64,000 bases of DNA from Tissierella praeacuta_A (lineage in GTDB: Bacteria > Bacillota > Clostridia > Tissierellales > Tissierellaceae): the NCBI RefSeq assembly GCF_040396155.1, contig NZ_JBEBOY010000004.1, positions 62,001 to 126,000 of the forward strand, in the 5' to 3' direction. Position 1 is the first letter of the stretch. Each line of letters opens with the position of its first letter. Under the pieces are notes generated by a model. That model searched no databases and had not been told where the DNA came from. It saw nothing but the letters and a program-made list of their open reading frames with translations. The translations under genes and the position numbers were made by a program. Shown one piece after another: positions 53,340-62,541 of this stretch.

Positions 53340-53420
53340 AGTTTAAAGCTCACGGAGGAAAAAGACCTCCTTCGCAAAGTTCCAGGTTCCGATCGAATTT
53401 TGTCGAAAGTTGAATGTAAA
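53340..53420. other. Structured non-coding segment of unknown nature
   Basis: The sequence leaves the local AT bias. It contains a GGAGG/CCTCC hairpin (about 53355-53372) and GGTTCCGATCGAATTTTGTCG with a further short palindrome. It has no open frame and is not a tRNA or a recognised riboswitch. It may be the remnant of an inserted element. The rest of 53322-53500 is AT-rich with no gene. Confidence 0.3.
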
Positions 53421-53500
53421 AAAATATAGTAAATTGATGAATACAATTAAAGAATACATAATCTTAATAGTTTTATTATAATAGCAAAAGGAGGTCTGAT

Positions 53501-53690
53501 ATCATAGAAATGGCAGCATTATCAATGACCTAAGTCAAATAAAAGCACTTGTATCTCCGTTTTAAATATGGTAATGGATACAGATAAAGTACAAGCTGTA
53601 GATTTAACTTAGATGTTAGAAGCTAATACGAAAATGATGGATTAATCAATTAATCCTTATTTAGGCAAGGCTATAGATATTAGATTATAG
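53501..53690 (+). pseudogene. yjfB: Decayed YjfB-like putative motility protein
   Basis: An AAAGGAGG ribosome site at 53487-53494 remains. From 53510 one reads MAALSMT, then after a one-base shift LSQIKALVS, and after another shift VMDTDKVQAVDLT-stop-MLEANTKMMD-stop-SINPYLGKAIDIRL and a final stop. The pattern MAALSM, VMDTDK and MLE is that of the YjfB putative motility protein family (about 60 aa). At least two stops are TAG or TAA where CAG or CAA would be expected. The gene is clearly dead. Its location near flagellin fits the family name. Confidence 0.75.
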
Positions 53691-53714
53691 GAATAGAATA
53701 ATATTCTACCCTTT

Positions 53715-54764
53715 CTAAATGAGCTCGTTTTCCTTCATCCTCCTAACCTTATTATAAAGTCCATAATAAGGCCTATCAAGACTTTCAGCAATACTCTTAT
53801 AACTAACCCCATCATTAATCATTTCTATAATTCTAGTTTCTTCTTCAGGGGAATAGGTATTATCAAAAGTTTCTCTATTAGATATCTTAATAATCTTATC
53901 TTTATATTTTTCAACATATTTCCTATGAGTATCAATAAGTTTAGAATCTACATTAATTTTATATCTTATATTAGGAATTTCATTGAAATATGGTTTTACA
54001 ATTTCCAAGAATTTATATACTTCATTTCTTTTATTAATTTTCAAGATATAATTTGAACCATCTTTTCGTTTAGATAATTTAAATTCAATATTAAAGGTTT
54101 CGTTAATATGTTCCATCAACATAATATTTTCTTCACGTGTAAAACTTTGACTATAGAGCAATATTTGTGGAAATAGAGTTATTGAATGTGATTTCTTATA
54201 ATTGTTTATCACTAAACTACCATCATCCATAAATAAACAAGCTAGTCCTATAGGATGATTTAGCATTTCTAATTCATCCTTAGGTATTATTTTAAAATTA
54301 TTTGGATAAAACATTTTATATAATTCCGTATAAATAGGATGAGAAGGTGAATATATACCTCCATTAGAGTTGATTTTAAAATCTAAGTTTTTCAACTTAT
54401 CTGCTTTCCATTTCCTATATTCTATCTGAGATATACCCGTATTTTCTCTATAACAAGCATTAAGACTTCTCCCATATTTAGAAAGTGTACCATCGCCAAG
54501 CAAACTTCCAATGATTATATTCCTCTCGATATTATTCATTTCATAATTTTTATAATTTTGTTCGTGTTTAATTTTTTTATTTTCTTGAAGTCTTAAATAA
54601 TATTGCTTCATAAATACATCACTTTTCCTAATACCAAGTCGAGATGCTTTCCATCTTAGAGAACTCTGAGAAATTCCTAATTTATTAGATAGGACTTCAT
54701 TGTCCGAATCAGGATATTCATTTTTTATAATTTCAATCATTTCGTTAGTGTACAAAGTAGGCAT
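53715..54764 (-). CDS. Free-standing LAGLIDADG homing endonuclease
   Basis: This 349-aa protein has two LAGLIDADG helices: IIIGSLLGDGTLS (near residue 84) and GLACLFMDDGSLV (near residue 178), each with the catalytic acidic residue (GDG, DDG). The type is the LAGLIDADG_2 family common in group I introns and inteins. N-terminal (about 5-50, LSNKLGISQSSLRWKASRLGI) and C-terminal (about 305-345, YSPEEETRIIEMINDGVSYKSIAESL) helix-turn-helix modules should add DNA-binding specificity. It stands alone, on the minus strand, 1.4 kb from the flagellin intron, which has no endonuclease of its own. It may promote mobility of that intron. It is intact. Confidence 0.88.
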   Translation of the reverse strand: MPTLYTNEMIEIIKNEYPDSDNEVLSNKLGISQSSLRWKASRLGIRKSDVFMKQYYLRLQENKKIKHEQNYKNYEMNNIERNIIIGSLLGDGTLSKYGRSLNACYRENTGISQIEYRKWKADKLKNLDFKINSNGGIYSPSHPIYTELYKMFYPNNFKIIPKDELEMLNHPIGLACLFMDDGSLVINNYKKSHSITLFPQILLYSQSFTREENIMLMEHINETFNIEFKLSKRKDGSNYILKINKRNEVYKFLEIVKPYFNEIPNIRYKINVDSKLIDTHRKYVEKYKDKIIKISNRETFDNTYSPEEETRIIEMINDGVSYKSIAESLDRPYYGLYNKVRRMKENELI

Positions 54765-54855
54765 ATTAGCATCTCATAAAAACATTAGTTCTAAGATTAG
54801 TATATCATAGCTTAAAATCAATAGATAGAATAATAACTTAAAATGAGATATTATA

Positions 54856-54882
54856 TAAATAAATAGCAGATTATGTCGATAA
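54856..54882 (+). promoter_or_regulatory. Sigma-D promoter of the flagellin glycosylation operon
   Basis: TAAA (54856-54859), 15 bp, GTCGATAA (54875-54882), 33 bp before the first start codon. It places the Maf and legionaminic acid genes in the late flagellar regulon. Confidence 0.85.
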
Positions 54883-54914
54883 TATAATAGAGATAAAAGA
54901 ATGGGGGCATTAGG

Positions 54915-55541
54915 TTGAAAATTTATATAGAAGATCAAATTCTAGAATATGAGAATAACAAGAATGAAATTGATAAGATATTTAATGAAATAGATAATAT
55001 AATTGATAAATCATCAAAACTACTTAGTCATATGATAATAGATGATTTAGAAATATACGAATCTTATTATGATTATTTTTTAGATAATATTAGAGTAATA
55101 GAAAAGGTAGAAGTAGTAGTTCAAACATATAAAGAATTAGTTTATGATATATTGATATCTACAATAGAATACCTTGGAGAAATACCAAAAAAAGTCCAAG
55201 AATTAGCAAATAAATTTTATAAGAATGTAGAAAAAGAAGTATGGAATGATTTAAATGATTTACTAGGTGGCGTCATTTGGATAATAAATACATTTTCGTC
55301 AATTGATCAAGATGCAAGATTAAAAGATGTAGTTCCAAGTTATGAACAATGGAATCTTTATGCACAAGAGGTTTTTTCATTGCAAGAGATACTAAATGAA
55401 TTGGAGGAAGCATTATTAAACAAGGATTTAGTATTGATTGGGGATATGCTTTCTTATGAAATTTTACCTAAATTTGAAGAAATGGAAGAGCAATTAATTC
55501 AGTTAATGGGTAGAAAGGATGTTTTAAATGATTTTAATTGA
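54915..55541 (+). CDS. Unknown 208-aa helical protein upstream of Maf
   Basis: I do not recognise the family. The protein is acidic (Asp/Glu-rich), almost entirely helical by pattern, with no membrane segment or signal peptide. Start is TTG 54915 after GGGGGCATTAGG. The 3' end overlaps the maf gene by 14 nt, so they are translationally coupled, and it is the first gene of a sigma-D operon. It may be a chaperone or adaptor for the flagellin glycosyltransferase; that is inference from position and charge. Confidence 0.65.
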   Translation: MKIYIEDQILEYENNKNEIDKIFNEIDNIIDKSSKLLSHMIIDDLEIYESYYDYFLDNIRVIEKVEVVVQTYKELVYDILISTIEYLGEIPKKVQELANKFYKNVEKEVWNDLNDLLGGVIWIINTFSSIDQDARLKDVVPSYEQWNLYAQEVFSLQEILNELEEALLNKDLVLIGDMLSYEILPKFEEMEEQLIQLMGRKDVLNDFN

Positions 55542-57405
55542 TAATATAAATTTTTTAAGAGATAAATATCCAACTATATGGAATAAATTAAAACCATTAG
55601 AAGATAGAGAAAATGATTTGTTCCATATTGATGAAACGAAAAAAGGATATAAGACCCTTATATTAAATAAGGAAGATAAGAAGATATATTTTCATAGTAA
55701 GTACGATCCAATAAAGGAGTCAGAGAAGATAATCGAAGAATACAAAGAGATAGACGATACTACTAAAATTATATTCTATGGAACAGGGTTGGGATATCAT
55801 ATAGATTTATTCACTAAAATGAAACCTAAAAATAAATTTTATATATTTGAGCCTATACCAGAATTGATGAAAGAATTTTTATCAAATATAAATTTAACGA
55901 AATCTAATTATAATAATTTAGTAGGTATAAGTATTGGCTTAGAAAATATAGATGATGATATTAGTAAATTTGTAGAACTAAATAGGGATGAAACTATAAT
56001 AATAGACTTACCTTCTCATAAACAAAATTTTCAAGATGAATATAAAGAGTTTACAAAAATATTTTTAGATATAGTAAAAGGAAAGAGAAGTAGTTTAGCT
56101 ACTGATTACTCTTTCCAAAGACGTTGGATAATAAATAGTATGATGAATTTCAAGGAGGTATTATTGACTCCAAATATTTTAATAGAGAAAAAAGGAGAGT
56201 TTTTAAACAAACCAGCTATAATAGTAGCGGCTGGACCATCTTTGAATGAAGAAATAGAAAATATTAGGTATATCAAGGAGAATGGATTAGCATATATTTT
56301 TAGTGTAGGTTCAGCCATAAATACTCTTATACATAATGGCATTTATCCAGATGTAGCCACTACCTATGATCCAACAGAATTAAATCAGAAAGTATTTAAG
56401 AAAGTGAAGGAAAATAATATAAAAGAAATTCCGCTAATATTTGGAACTAGCGTTGGATTTGAAACATTAGAGAATTATCCAGGCAAAAAGTATCATATGG
56501 TAACTTCGCAAGATAAAATAGCAAATTATTATTTAGAATCTAATGAAGATACTGAAGTAGATATAGTTTTAGATGCGCCCAGTATAGCTGTTGTTACATT
56601 GCAACTATTGGCAAACTTAGCCTTTAGTCCGATTATCTTAGTTGGTCAAAATTTAGGGTATTTAGGAACATCTCAATATTCAAAAGGAATAGAATATGGG
56701 AAGGAACTAACAGAAGAAGAACTTAAAAATGCATTATGGGTAGAAGATGTATATGGCAAGCAAATACAGACTAATGATGGATTTAATAGGATGCGATCTC
56801 AAATGGAACTATATATTAACACCATGAAAAAGGGAAGAGTAATAAATACTACTAAAGGTGGAGCTAAGATACATGGTGCTGAATTTAGAGAATTAAAGAA
56901 TATAATGAGTGATATTTTAGTGGAAAAGGTCGTGCAAGCTGAGTGGCTTGAAGGAGATAAAACTAATTATAATAAACAAAGATTAAGAGAAAAGGTTGAA
57001 TCTATGGATTTAGCTCTAGATGATGCATATAGATGGATAAGAGAATATAATATAAGTTTAGAAAAAATATTTAATCTAGTTAGAAATAGAAACTTTAAGC
57101 AGCTTGATATTATGTACAATAAATTAGATATAAGTATTATGGCTCTAGAATCCAATAGCTTTTTCACTACTTTTATTCTTCAAATGAATAGAGTACAACA
57201 TAAGTTACTTGCAGATGCGGTGAAAATTTCTAAGTTGGAAAAAGATTTGTATAAGAGACATATGGATTTATTAAATAGTTATAAAGGGTTCATTGATAGA
57301 TGTAGATTAGATATAGAATTAATAAAACCTATTTATGAAAAAATGAAAGATAATATATTAGAATATATTAATGAAGATATTATAGAAGGTGAAATTGATG
57401 TCTAA
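55528..57405 (+). CDS. maf: Motility accessory factor (Maf)-type flagellin glycosyltransferase, DUF115/MptE-like
   Basis: Maf proteins transfer pseudaminic or legionaminic acid from CMP donors to serine/threonine of flagellin in the cytosol. The 625-aa product has the central MAF_flag10/DUF115 domain (about residues 205-420) with IIVAAGPSLNEEIENI, SVGSAINTLIHNGIYPD, and LVGQNLGYLG, the hallmark segments. The N-terminal part (about 40-190) resembles the usual NAD-like fold, and the C-terminal helical part may bind flagellin. ATG 55528 overlaps the preceding gene. The CMP-legionaminic acid pathway downstream supplies its likely donor. Confidence 0.9.
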   Translation: MILIDNINFLRDKYPTIWNKLKPLEDRENDLFHIDETKKGYKTLILNKEDKKIYFHSKYDPIKESEKIIEEYKEIDDTTKIIFYGTGLGYHIDLFTKMKPKNKFYIFEPIPELMKEFLSNINLTKSNYNNLVGISIGLENIDDDISKFVELNRDETIIIDLPSHKQNFQDEYKEFTKIFLDIVKGKRSSLATDYSFQRRWIINSMMNFKEVLLTPNILIEKKGEFLNKPAIIVAAGPSLNEEIENIRYIKENGLAYIFSVGSAINTLIHNGIYPDVATTYDPTELNQKVFKKVKENNIKEIPLIFGTSVGFETLENYPGKKYHMVTSQDKIANYYLESNEDTEVDIVLDAPSIAVVTLQLLANLAFSPIILVGQNLGYLGTSQYSKGIEYGKELTEEELKNALWVEDVYGKQIQTNDGFNRMRSQMELYINTMKKGRVINTTKGGAKIHGAEFRELKNIMSDILVEKVVQAEWLEGDKTNYNKQRLREKVESMDLALDDAYRWIREYNISLEKIFNLVRNRNFKQLDIMYNKLDISIMALESNSFFTTFILQMNRVQHKLLADAVKISKLEKDLYKRHMDLLNSYKGFIDRCRLDIELIKPIYEKMKDNILEYINEDIIEGEIDV

Positions 57406-58378
57406 AATGTTAGTAACTGGAGCTGATGGTTTTATAGGTAGTCACTTAGTAGAAAAGCTAGTTGAAGAAGGGCATAAAATACGTGCTTTTGCATATTATA
57501 ATTCCTTCAACACATGGGGATGGCTTGATACACTCCATAAAGAAATTCTTAATGAAATAGAAGTGTTTATAGGAGATATTAGAGATCCAAATGGAGTTAA
57601 AGAATCTATGAAGGGTATAGATGAGGTATATCATTTAGCAGCTTTAATAGCTATACCATTCAGTTATCACTCACCAGATTCATATGTAGATACAAATATA
57701 AAAGGGACATTGAATGTGTTGCAAGCAGCAAGGGATTTAGATACATCTAGGATACTAGTTACTTCTACATCAGAGGTATATGGTACAGCCCAATATGTGC
57801 CAATAGATGAAAAACATCCATTTCAAGGACAATCTCCCTATTCAGCAACAAAGATTGGTGCTGATAGAATAGCAGAATCATTTTATAGAAGCTTTGATAT
57901 GCCTATTACAATAGTTAGACCTTTTAATACCTATGGCCCAAGGCAATCAGCTAGAGCAGTTATACCTACCATAATTACACAGCTATTAGCAGGAAAAAAG
58001 GAGATTAAGCTAGGTTCATTAACTCCGACAAGAGATTTTAATTATGTAAAAGATACAGTACAAGGATTTATTGATATAGCAAAATCTATTAATACAATAG
58101 GAGAAGAAATAAATATTGCAACACAGCAAGAGATAGCAATAGGAGAGCTTGCACAAGAAATGATTAATCAAATTAATCCTAATGCAAGGATAATATGTGA
58201 AGAAGAAAGGCTAAGACCAGAAAAGTCAGAAGTTAATAGGTTATTAGGTTCTAATGAAAAGATAAAAAGAATGACTAATTGGAGGTCAAGCTATACCTTA
58301 AAACAAGGGTTAGCTGAGACAATAGAATGGATACGAAATAACTTAGATAAATATAAAATTGATATATATAATATTTAG
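57398..58378 (+). CDS. legB: NDP-GlcNAc 4,6-dehydratase (LegB-like SDR)
   Basis: This extended SDR dehydratase has 326 aa. The NAD motif is VTGADGFIGSH, the catalytic triad includes TSTSEVYG and YSATKIGAD (YxxxK), and RPFNTYGPRQSARAVIP binds the sugar nucleotide. In the Campylobacter legionaminic acid route LegB acts on GDP-GlcNAc; the PtmE-like gene nearby supports that donor. ATG 57398 is chosen because GAAGGTGA is suitably spaced; the ATG at 57389 is too close. It overlaps the end of maf by 8 nt. Confidence 0.88.
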   Translation: MSKMLVTGADGFIGSHLVEKLVEEGHKIRAFAYYNSFNTWGWLDTLHKEILNEIEVFIGDIRDPNGVKESMKGIDEVYHLAALIAIPFSYHSPDSYVDTNIKGTLNVLQAARDLDTSRILVTSTSEVYGTAQYVPIDEKHPFQGQSPYSATKIGADRIAESFYRSFDMPITIVRPFNTYGPRQSARAVIPTIITQLLAGKKEIKLGSLTPTRDFNYVKDTVQGFIDIAKSINTIGEEINIATQQEIAIGELAQEMINQINPNARIICEEERLRPEKSEVNRLLGSNEKIKRMTNWRSSYTLKQGLAETIEWIRNNLDKYKIDIYNI

Positions 58379-58389
58379 GAGCGATATAA

Positions 58390-59559
58390 ATGAGCAAGTT
58401 TATCCCATTATCAGTACCAAATTTAAAGGGAAAAGAATTAGAATATGTAACAAAGGCAGTAGAAGAAGAATGGGTGTCTACCGGTGGAGGATATATAAAT
58501 GAGTTTGAAAAAAATATTGCTGAGTATTTAAAAGTTGAAAAAGCTGTTGCATGTCAATCTGGTACAGCAGGACTTCATCTAGCTTTAAGGCTTTCAGGTG
58601 TAGAGTATGGTGATGAAGTAATAGTCCCTACTCTTACATTTATTGCAGCAGTTAATCCAGTAAAGTACTTAGGAGCAGAACCAATATTTATGGATTGTGA
58701 TGATACATTAAATATGGATTTGGACAAGCTTGAAGAGTTTTGTAGTAAAGAATGTAATCTGATAGAAGATAAATTAATCAATAAGAAAACAGGTAGAATA
58801 ATCAAAGCTTTAGTTATAGTTCATGTATTCGGGAATATGGTAATCATGGAAAGACTTATAGATATGGCTGAAAGGTATAAGCTAAAGGTAATAGAAGATT
58901 CTACGGAGGCCTTGGGAACATATTGTACAGAGGGTAAATATAAAGACAAGTTCGCAGGAACTATAGGCGACTTTGGGGTATATTCATTTAATGGAAACAA
59001 GATAATGACTACTGGCGGAGGAGGAATGTTAGTAGCCAAGAATAATGAATTGGCTGATAAAGCTAAATACTTATCTACTCAAGCCAAAGATGATGAATTA
59101 TATTATATTCATGATGAAATAGGATTCAATTACAGGATGATAAATTTACAAGCAGCTCTAGGAGTTGCTCAATTAGAGCAATTAGAAGATTATGTTAAAA
59201 TAAAAACAGAGAATTATAATCTATACAAACGAGAAATCGATAAATTAGAAGGGCTATCAATTCTTGAATTTAATAAAAATACCAGATCAAATCATTGGTT
59301 TTACTCTTTACTAATAGATAAAGAAGAATATGGACTTAGTAGAGATGAGCTATTAAAAAAATTAAATGAAAATAAAATTCAAACAAGGCCAATATGGGGA
59401 TTAATTCATGAGCAAAAACCGTATAGAAAAAATCAATCATATAGAATAGAAAAAGCCAGCTACTATATAGAAAGAATATTAAATATTCCTTGTAGTACAA
59501 GCCTTGCAAAAGAGGACGTAAAATATATTTGTAATGTACTGAAAGAATTAGAAAGATAG
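58390..59559 (+). CDS. legC: PLP-dependent 4-aminotransferase (LegC-like, DegT family)
   Basis: The enzyme aminates the 4-keto sugar made by LegB, using glutamate. The 389-aa DegT/DnrJ-family protein has ACQSGTAGLHLALRL, VIEDSTEALGTY (PLP-stacking Asp) and the Schiff-base lysine in YSFNGNKIMTTGGGGM, where the pattern is SFNGNK. LegC-type enzymes share the LIPLS/FIPLSVPNLKGKE start. It begins 12 nt after legB with AGGAGCGAT upstream. Confidence 0.9.
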   Translation: MSKFIPLSVPNLKGKELEYVTKAVEEEWVSTGGGYINEFEKNIAEYLKVEKAVACQSGTAGLHLALRLSGVEYGDEVIVPTLTFIAAVNPVKYLGAEPIFMDCDDTLNMDLDKLEEFCSKECNLIEDKLINKKTGRIIKALVIVHVFGNMVIMERLIDMAERYKLKVIEDSTEALGTYCTEGKYKDKFAGTIGDFGVYSFNGNKIMTTGGGGMLVAKNNELADKAKYLSTQAKDDELYYIHDEIGFNYRMINLQAALGVAQLEQLEDYVKIKTENYNLYKREIDKLEGLSILEFNKNTRSNHWFYSLLIDKEEYGLSRDELLKKLNENKIQTRPIWGLIHEQKPYRKNQSYRIEKASYYIERILNIPCSTSLAKEDVKYICNVLKELER

Positions 59560-59570
59560 GGGGAATCCCT

Positions 59571-60620
59571 TTGAACATACAAGATTTATTTATAAATCAA
59601 GATTTATCAATTAAAGAAGCATTAAAAAAATTGGATGAGACAGCGAAGAAAATACTGTTAGTAGTAGAAAGTAATAAGCTAATAGGTGTGCTTACAGATG
59701 GAGATATTAGAAGATGGATACTGAAGAGTGGTAATCTAAATGAACCTGTTAGATTAATCATGATAAAGTCACCAAAGTATATATTTGAAGAAAATATAAA
59801 AAACGCAAAGAAGGTTCTTAAAGAATACAGTATAGAAGCTATACCTGTCCTAAATAGAAAAAAAGAAGTAATAGACATTATGTTTTGGAATGATAATTTT
59901 AATAGAAAATTCAAATTTAATAAGATGGATAATCCAGTAGTAGTAATGGCTGGTGGAAAAGGTACTCGGCTAGATCCATACACAAAAATATTGCCAAAAC
60001 CTCTTATACCTATAGGAGATATTCCAATAGTAGAGAGAATTATAAATAGGTTTAATGAATATGGATGCAATGATTTTTACATGACAGTTAATTACAAGAA
60101 AAACATGATAAAGGCATATTTTAATGAAATAGAAAAGACATATAAAATAGATTATATAGAAGAAGATAAACCATTGGGTACAGTAGGGAGCTTATACTTA
60201 TTGAAGGAGAAGATAAAGGATACTTTTTTTGTAAGTAATTGTGATATTTTAATAGAAGGAAATTATTCAGATATGCTTAAATATCACAAAGAACATAAAA
60301 CAAAGATTACCCTAATTACTTCACTTAAGCATTATACAATTCCCTATGGGGTAATTCAAATAAATGGAGATAGTGATGTAAAAAGAATGATAGAAAAACC
60401 AGAATATGATTTTTTAGTGAATACTGGTATGTATATATTAGAACCAGAAGTAATTAATGATATTCCAGAAAATAAGTTTTTTCATATAACAGATTTAATA
60501 AATCATTATATCAATAAAGGTGAAAAGATAGGGATATATCCTGTAAGTGAAGGGGCTTGGCTTGATATGGGACAGTTTAAAGAAATGGAAATTATGCTTG
60601 AAAGGTTAGGGGTTAAATAA
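59571..60620 (+). CDS. ptmE: Nucleotidyltransferase with N-terminal CBS pair (PtmE-like)
   Basis: Residues 1-120 form two CBS repeats (VVESNKLIGVLTDGDIRRWI, given in its key part LIGVLTDGDIRR, and the second ending EVIDIMFW). Residues 125-349 are a sugar-1-phosphate nucleotidyltransferase with VVMAGGKGTRLDPYTKILPKPL. The same domain order occurs in Campylobacter PtmE, which makes GDP-glucosamine or GDP-GlcNAc for legionaminic acid. The CBS pair may sense adenine or guanine nucleotides. The start is TTG 59571 after GATAGGGGGAA. GDP specificity is inferred from the cluster. Confidence 0.86.
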   Translation: MNIQDLFINQDLSIKEALKKLDETAKKILLVVESNKLIGVLTDGDIRRWILKSGNLNEPVRLIMIKSPKYIFEENIKNAKKVLKEYSIEAIPVLNRKKEVIDIMFWNDNFNRKFKFNKMDNPVVVMAGGKGTRLDPYTKILPKPLIPIGDIPIVERIINRFNEYGCNDFYMTVNYKKNMIKAYFNEIEKTYKIDYIEEDKPLGTVGSLYLLKEKIKDTFFVSNCDILIEGNYSDMLKYHKEHKTKITLITSLKHYTIPYGVIQINGDSDVKRMIEKPEYDFLVNTGMYILEPEVINDIPENKFFHITDLINHYINKGEKIGIYPVSEGAWLDMGQFKEMEIMLERLGVK

Positions 60621-60681
60621 TAGTATAATATATATCTCAATATCAAGGGAAAGTATAAATATTAAATTATAGGTGATAAAC

Positions 60682-61389
60682 GTGATTAAGGATAAAGGTT
60701 TCTTAGCAATTATACCCGCTCGTGGAGGATCAAAAGGAGTACCTAGAAAAAATATAAGGCTATTGAATGGTATACCTCTAATAGGACATACGTTAATGGA
60801 AGCAAAAAAATCAAAATATCTAAATCGAGTAATAGTATCTACGGATGATGAAGAAATAGTAAAGATTTCCAGACAGTTTAATGGAGAGGTACCTTGTTTA
60901 AGGCCTAAAGAATTAGCTAAAGATACATCACCTACTATAGATTCTATTATACACATCATAAACTATCTAAAAGAAAAGGAAAATTATTTGCCAGATTATA
61001 TATGTTTACTTCAATGTACATCACCATTAAGAACCTATGAAGATATAGATGGGGCTATAGAAAAACTATTATACACAGACTTTGACGGTATTATCTCAGT
61101 GTGTGAAGTAGAAGTTAATCCGTATTGGACAAATGTTTTTGAAAAAGATAAATTAAAATATTTTATAGAGGAAGGTAAAAATATTACTCGAAGACAGGAC
61201 TTGCCCAAAGTCTATAGATATAATGGAGCAATATATATAATAAAAACAGATATTCTTATGGATATAAAATCTTTTGAGACCGAGAATATTACTGGATATA
61301 TAATGTCTAATGAAGACTCTATTGATATTGACACTATAACTGATTTTAAAATTGCGGAAATTTTAATGAAAGAACGTGAAAGGATATGA
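60682..61389 (+). CDS. legF: CMP-sialic-acid-type synthetase (CMP-legionaminate, LegF/NeuA)
   Basis: The enzyme activates the nonulosonic acid with CTP to give the CMP donor. The 235-aa protein has the family P-loop-like AIIPARGGSKGVPRKNIR, LLQCTSPLRTYEDID and the late NEDSIDIDTITDFKIAE. GTG 60682 is preferred since AGGTGA is six bases upstream; GTG 60673 overlaps that site. The stop overlaps legG by 4 nt. Confidence 0.9.
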   Translation: MIKDKGFLAIIPARGGSKGVPRKNIRLLNGIPLIGHTLMEAKKSKYLNRVIVSTDDEEIVKISRQFNGEVPCLRPKELAKDTSPTIDSIIHIINYLKEKENYLPDYICLLQCTSPLRTYEDIDGAIEKLLYTDFDGIISVCEVEVNPYWTNVFEKDKLKYFIEEGKNITRRQDLPKVYRYNGAIYIIKTDILMDIKSFETENITGYIMSNEDSIDIDTITDFKIAEILMKERERI

Positions 61390-62537
61390 GAAGGATAGCA
61401 GTAGTAACAGGTACAAGAGCTGAATATGGATTACTTAAAAATACATTAAATAAAATAAAAGAAAATAAAAATTTAAGACTTCAGCTAGTTGTTACAGGAA
61501 CACATTTGTCTAAGGAATATGGCTATACTGTAAAAGAGATTATTGATGACGGTTTCGAAATAGAAGATACAATACCTATATTAATGAAAAACAGTAATAA
61601 AGATGGTGTAGCAAAAGAAATGGGACTTTTAATGATTCAAATTTCGCAGACTTTTGAAAGAATAAAACCAGATATATTACTTTTATTAGGCGATAGATAT
61701 GAAGTATTTGCTGTAGCTTCAGTAGCGATGGCTATGAATATCCCTATGGGCCATATATCAGGAGGGGAAATTACTGAAGGTGCTATAGATGAGCAAATAA
61801 GACATTCAATAACGAAGATGGCTCATATACATTTTCCAGGAGCTGAAGCATATGCTAAAAATATAATTGCAATGGGAGAAGAACCCTGGAGAGTATTTGA
61901 TGTAGGAGATCCAGGAATAGAAAATATCAAGTTTACCAAATTACTAAGTAAGGAAGAATTAAAAGAGCAATTAAAAGTAGAAGTAGATAGAGATACATTA
62001 CTTATAACTTATCACCCTGTTACATTAGAAATAGAATTATTGCCATTTCAAATAGAAAACTTAATTAAAGCCTTAAATAAAGTAAATAAACAGATGATAA
62101 TTACTTATCCTAATGCAGATAATGGTGGGGATTATATAATAAAAAAACTAGAGGAGTTTAAGAAAATAAACTCAAATGTATATTTATTTAAAAGTCTAGG
62201 ATTATTGAAATATTTAAGTGTCATGAAACATTGTGGAGCTGTAGTTGGAAATTCTTCTAGTGCTTTAGTAGAAGCTCCATATTTAAAGATACCTGTAGTA
62301 AACATTGGGAATAGACAAAAAGGAAGAATGATGGCAGAAAATATTATTTCTTGTAATAATGAATACGAGGATATAATAGAGGCTATAAATAGAGTGTTAA
62401 CTGATGAATTTAAAGAAAAAGTTAAACATATTAGGAGCCTTTATGGTGAAGGAAATACAAGTGAAGAAATCGTAAATGTATTAGAAAACATTGAAATTAA
62501 TGATAAACTATTAAAAAAGAAACTGATATGGGGTTGA
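61386..62537 (+). CDS. legG: Hydrolysing NDP-sugar 2-epimerase (LegG/NeuC)
   Basis: The enzyme removes the nucleotide and inverts C2 to give free 2,4-diacetamido-trideoxymannose (legionaminic route) or ManNAc (sialic route). The 383-aa GT-B fold protein has VVTGTRAEYGLLKN at the N-terminus, LLLGDRYEVFAVAS, HISGGEITEGAIDEQIRHS with the Glu/His set typical of hydrolysing forms, and GNSSSALVEAP in the UDP/GDP-binding half. It differs from the non-hydrolysing WecB at 7.8 kb. The local context (LegB, LegC) argues for the legionaminic substrate. Confidence 0.9.
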   Translation: MRRIAVVTGTRAEYGLLKNTLNKIKENKNLRLQLVVTGTHLSKEYGYTVKEIIDDGFEIEDTIPILMKNSNKDGVAKEMGLLMIQISQTFERIKPDILLLLGDRYEVFAVASVAMAMNIPMGHISGGEITEGAIDEQIRHSITKMAHIHFPGAEAYAKNIIAMGEEPWRVFDVGDPGIENIKFTKLLSKEELKEQLKVEVDRDTLLITYHPVTLEIELLPFQIENLIKALNKVNKQMIITYPNADNGGDYIIKKLEEFKKINSNVYLFKSLGLLKYLSVMKHCGAVVGNSSSALVEAPYLKIPVVNIGNRQKGRMMAENIISCNNEYEDIIEAINRVLTDEFKEKVKHIRSLYGEGNTSEEIVNVLENIEINDKLLKKKLIWG

Positions 62538-62541
62538 TAAA

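Noticed and set aside
53370..53410. tRNA-like T-arm (GGTTCCGATCGAA)
   Set aside because: No acceptor or anticodon arms could be paired around it.
51985..53715. CRISPR array
   Set aside because: No regularly spaced direct repeats were seen here or elsewhere in the window; the only long direct repeat is the 64-bp pair at 48418 and 50702.
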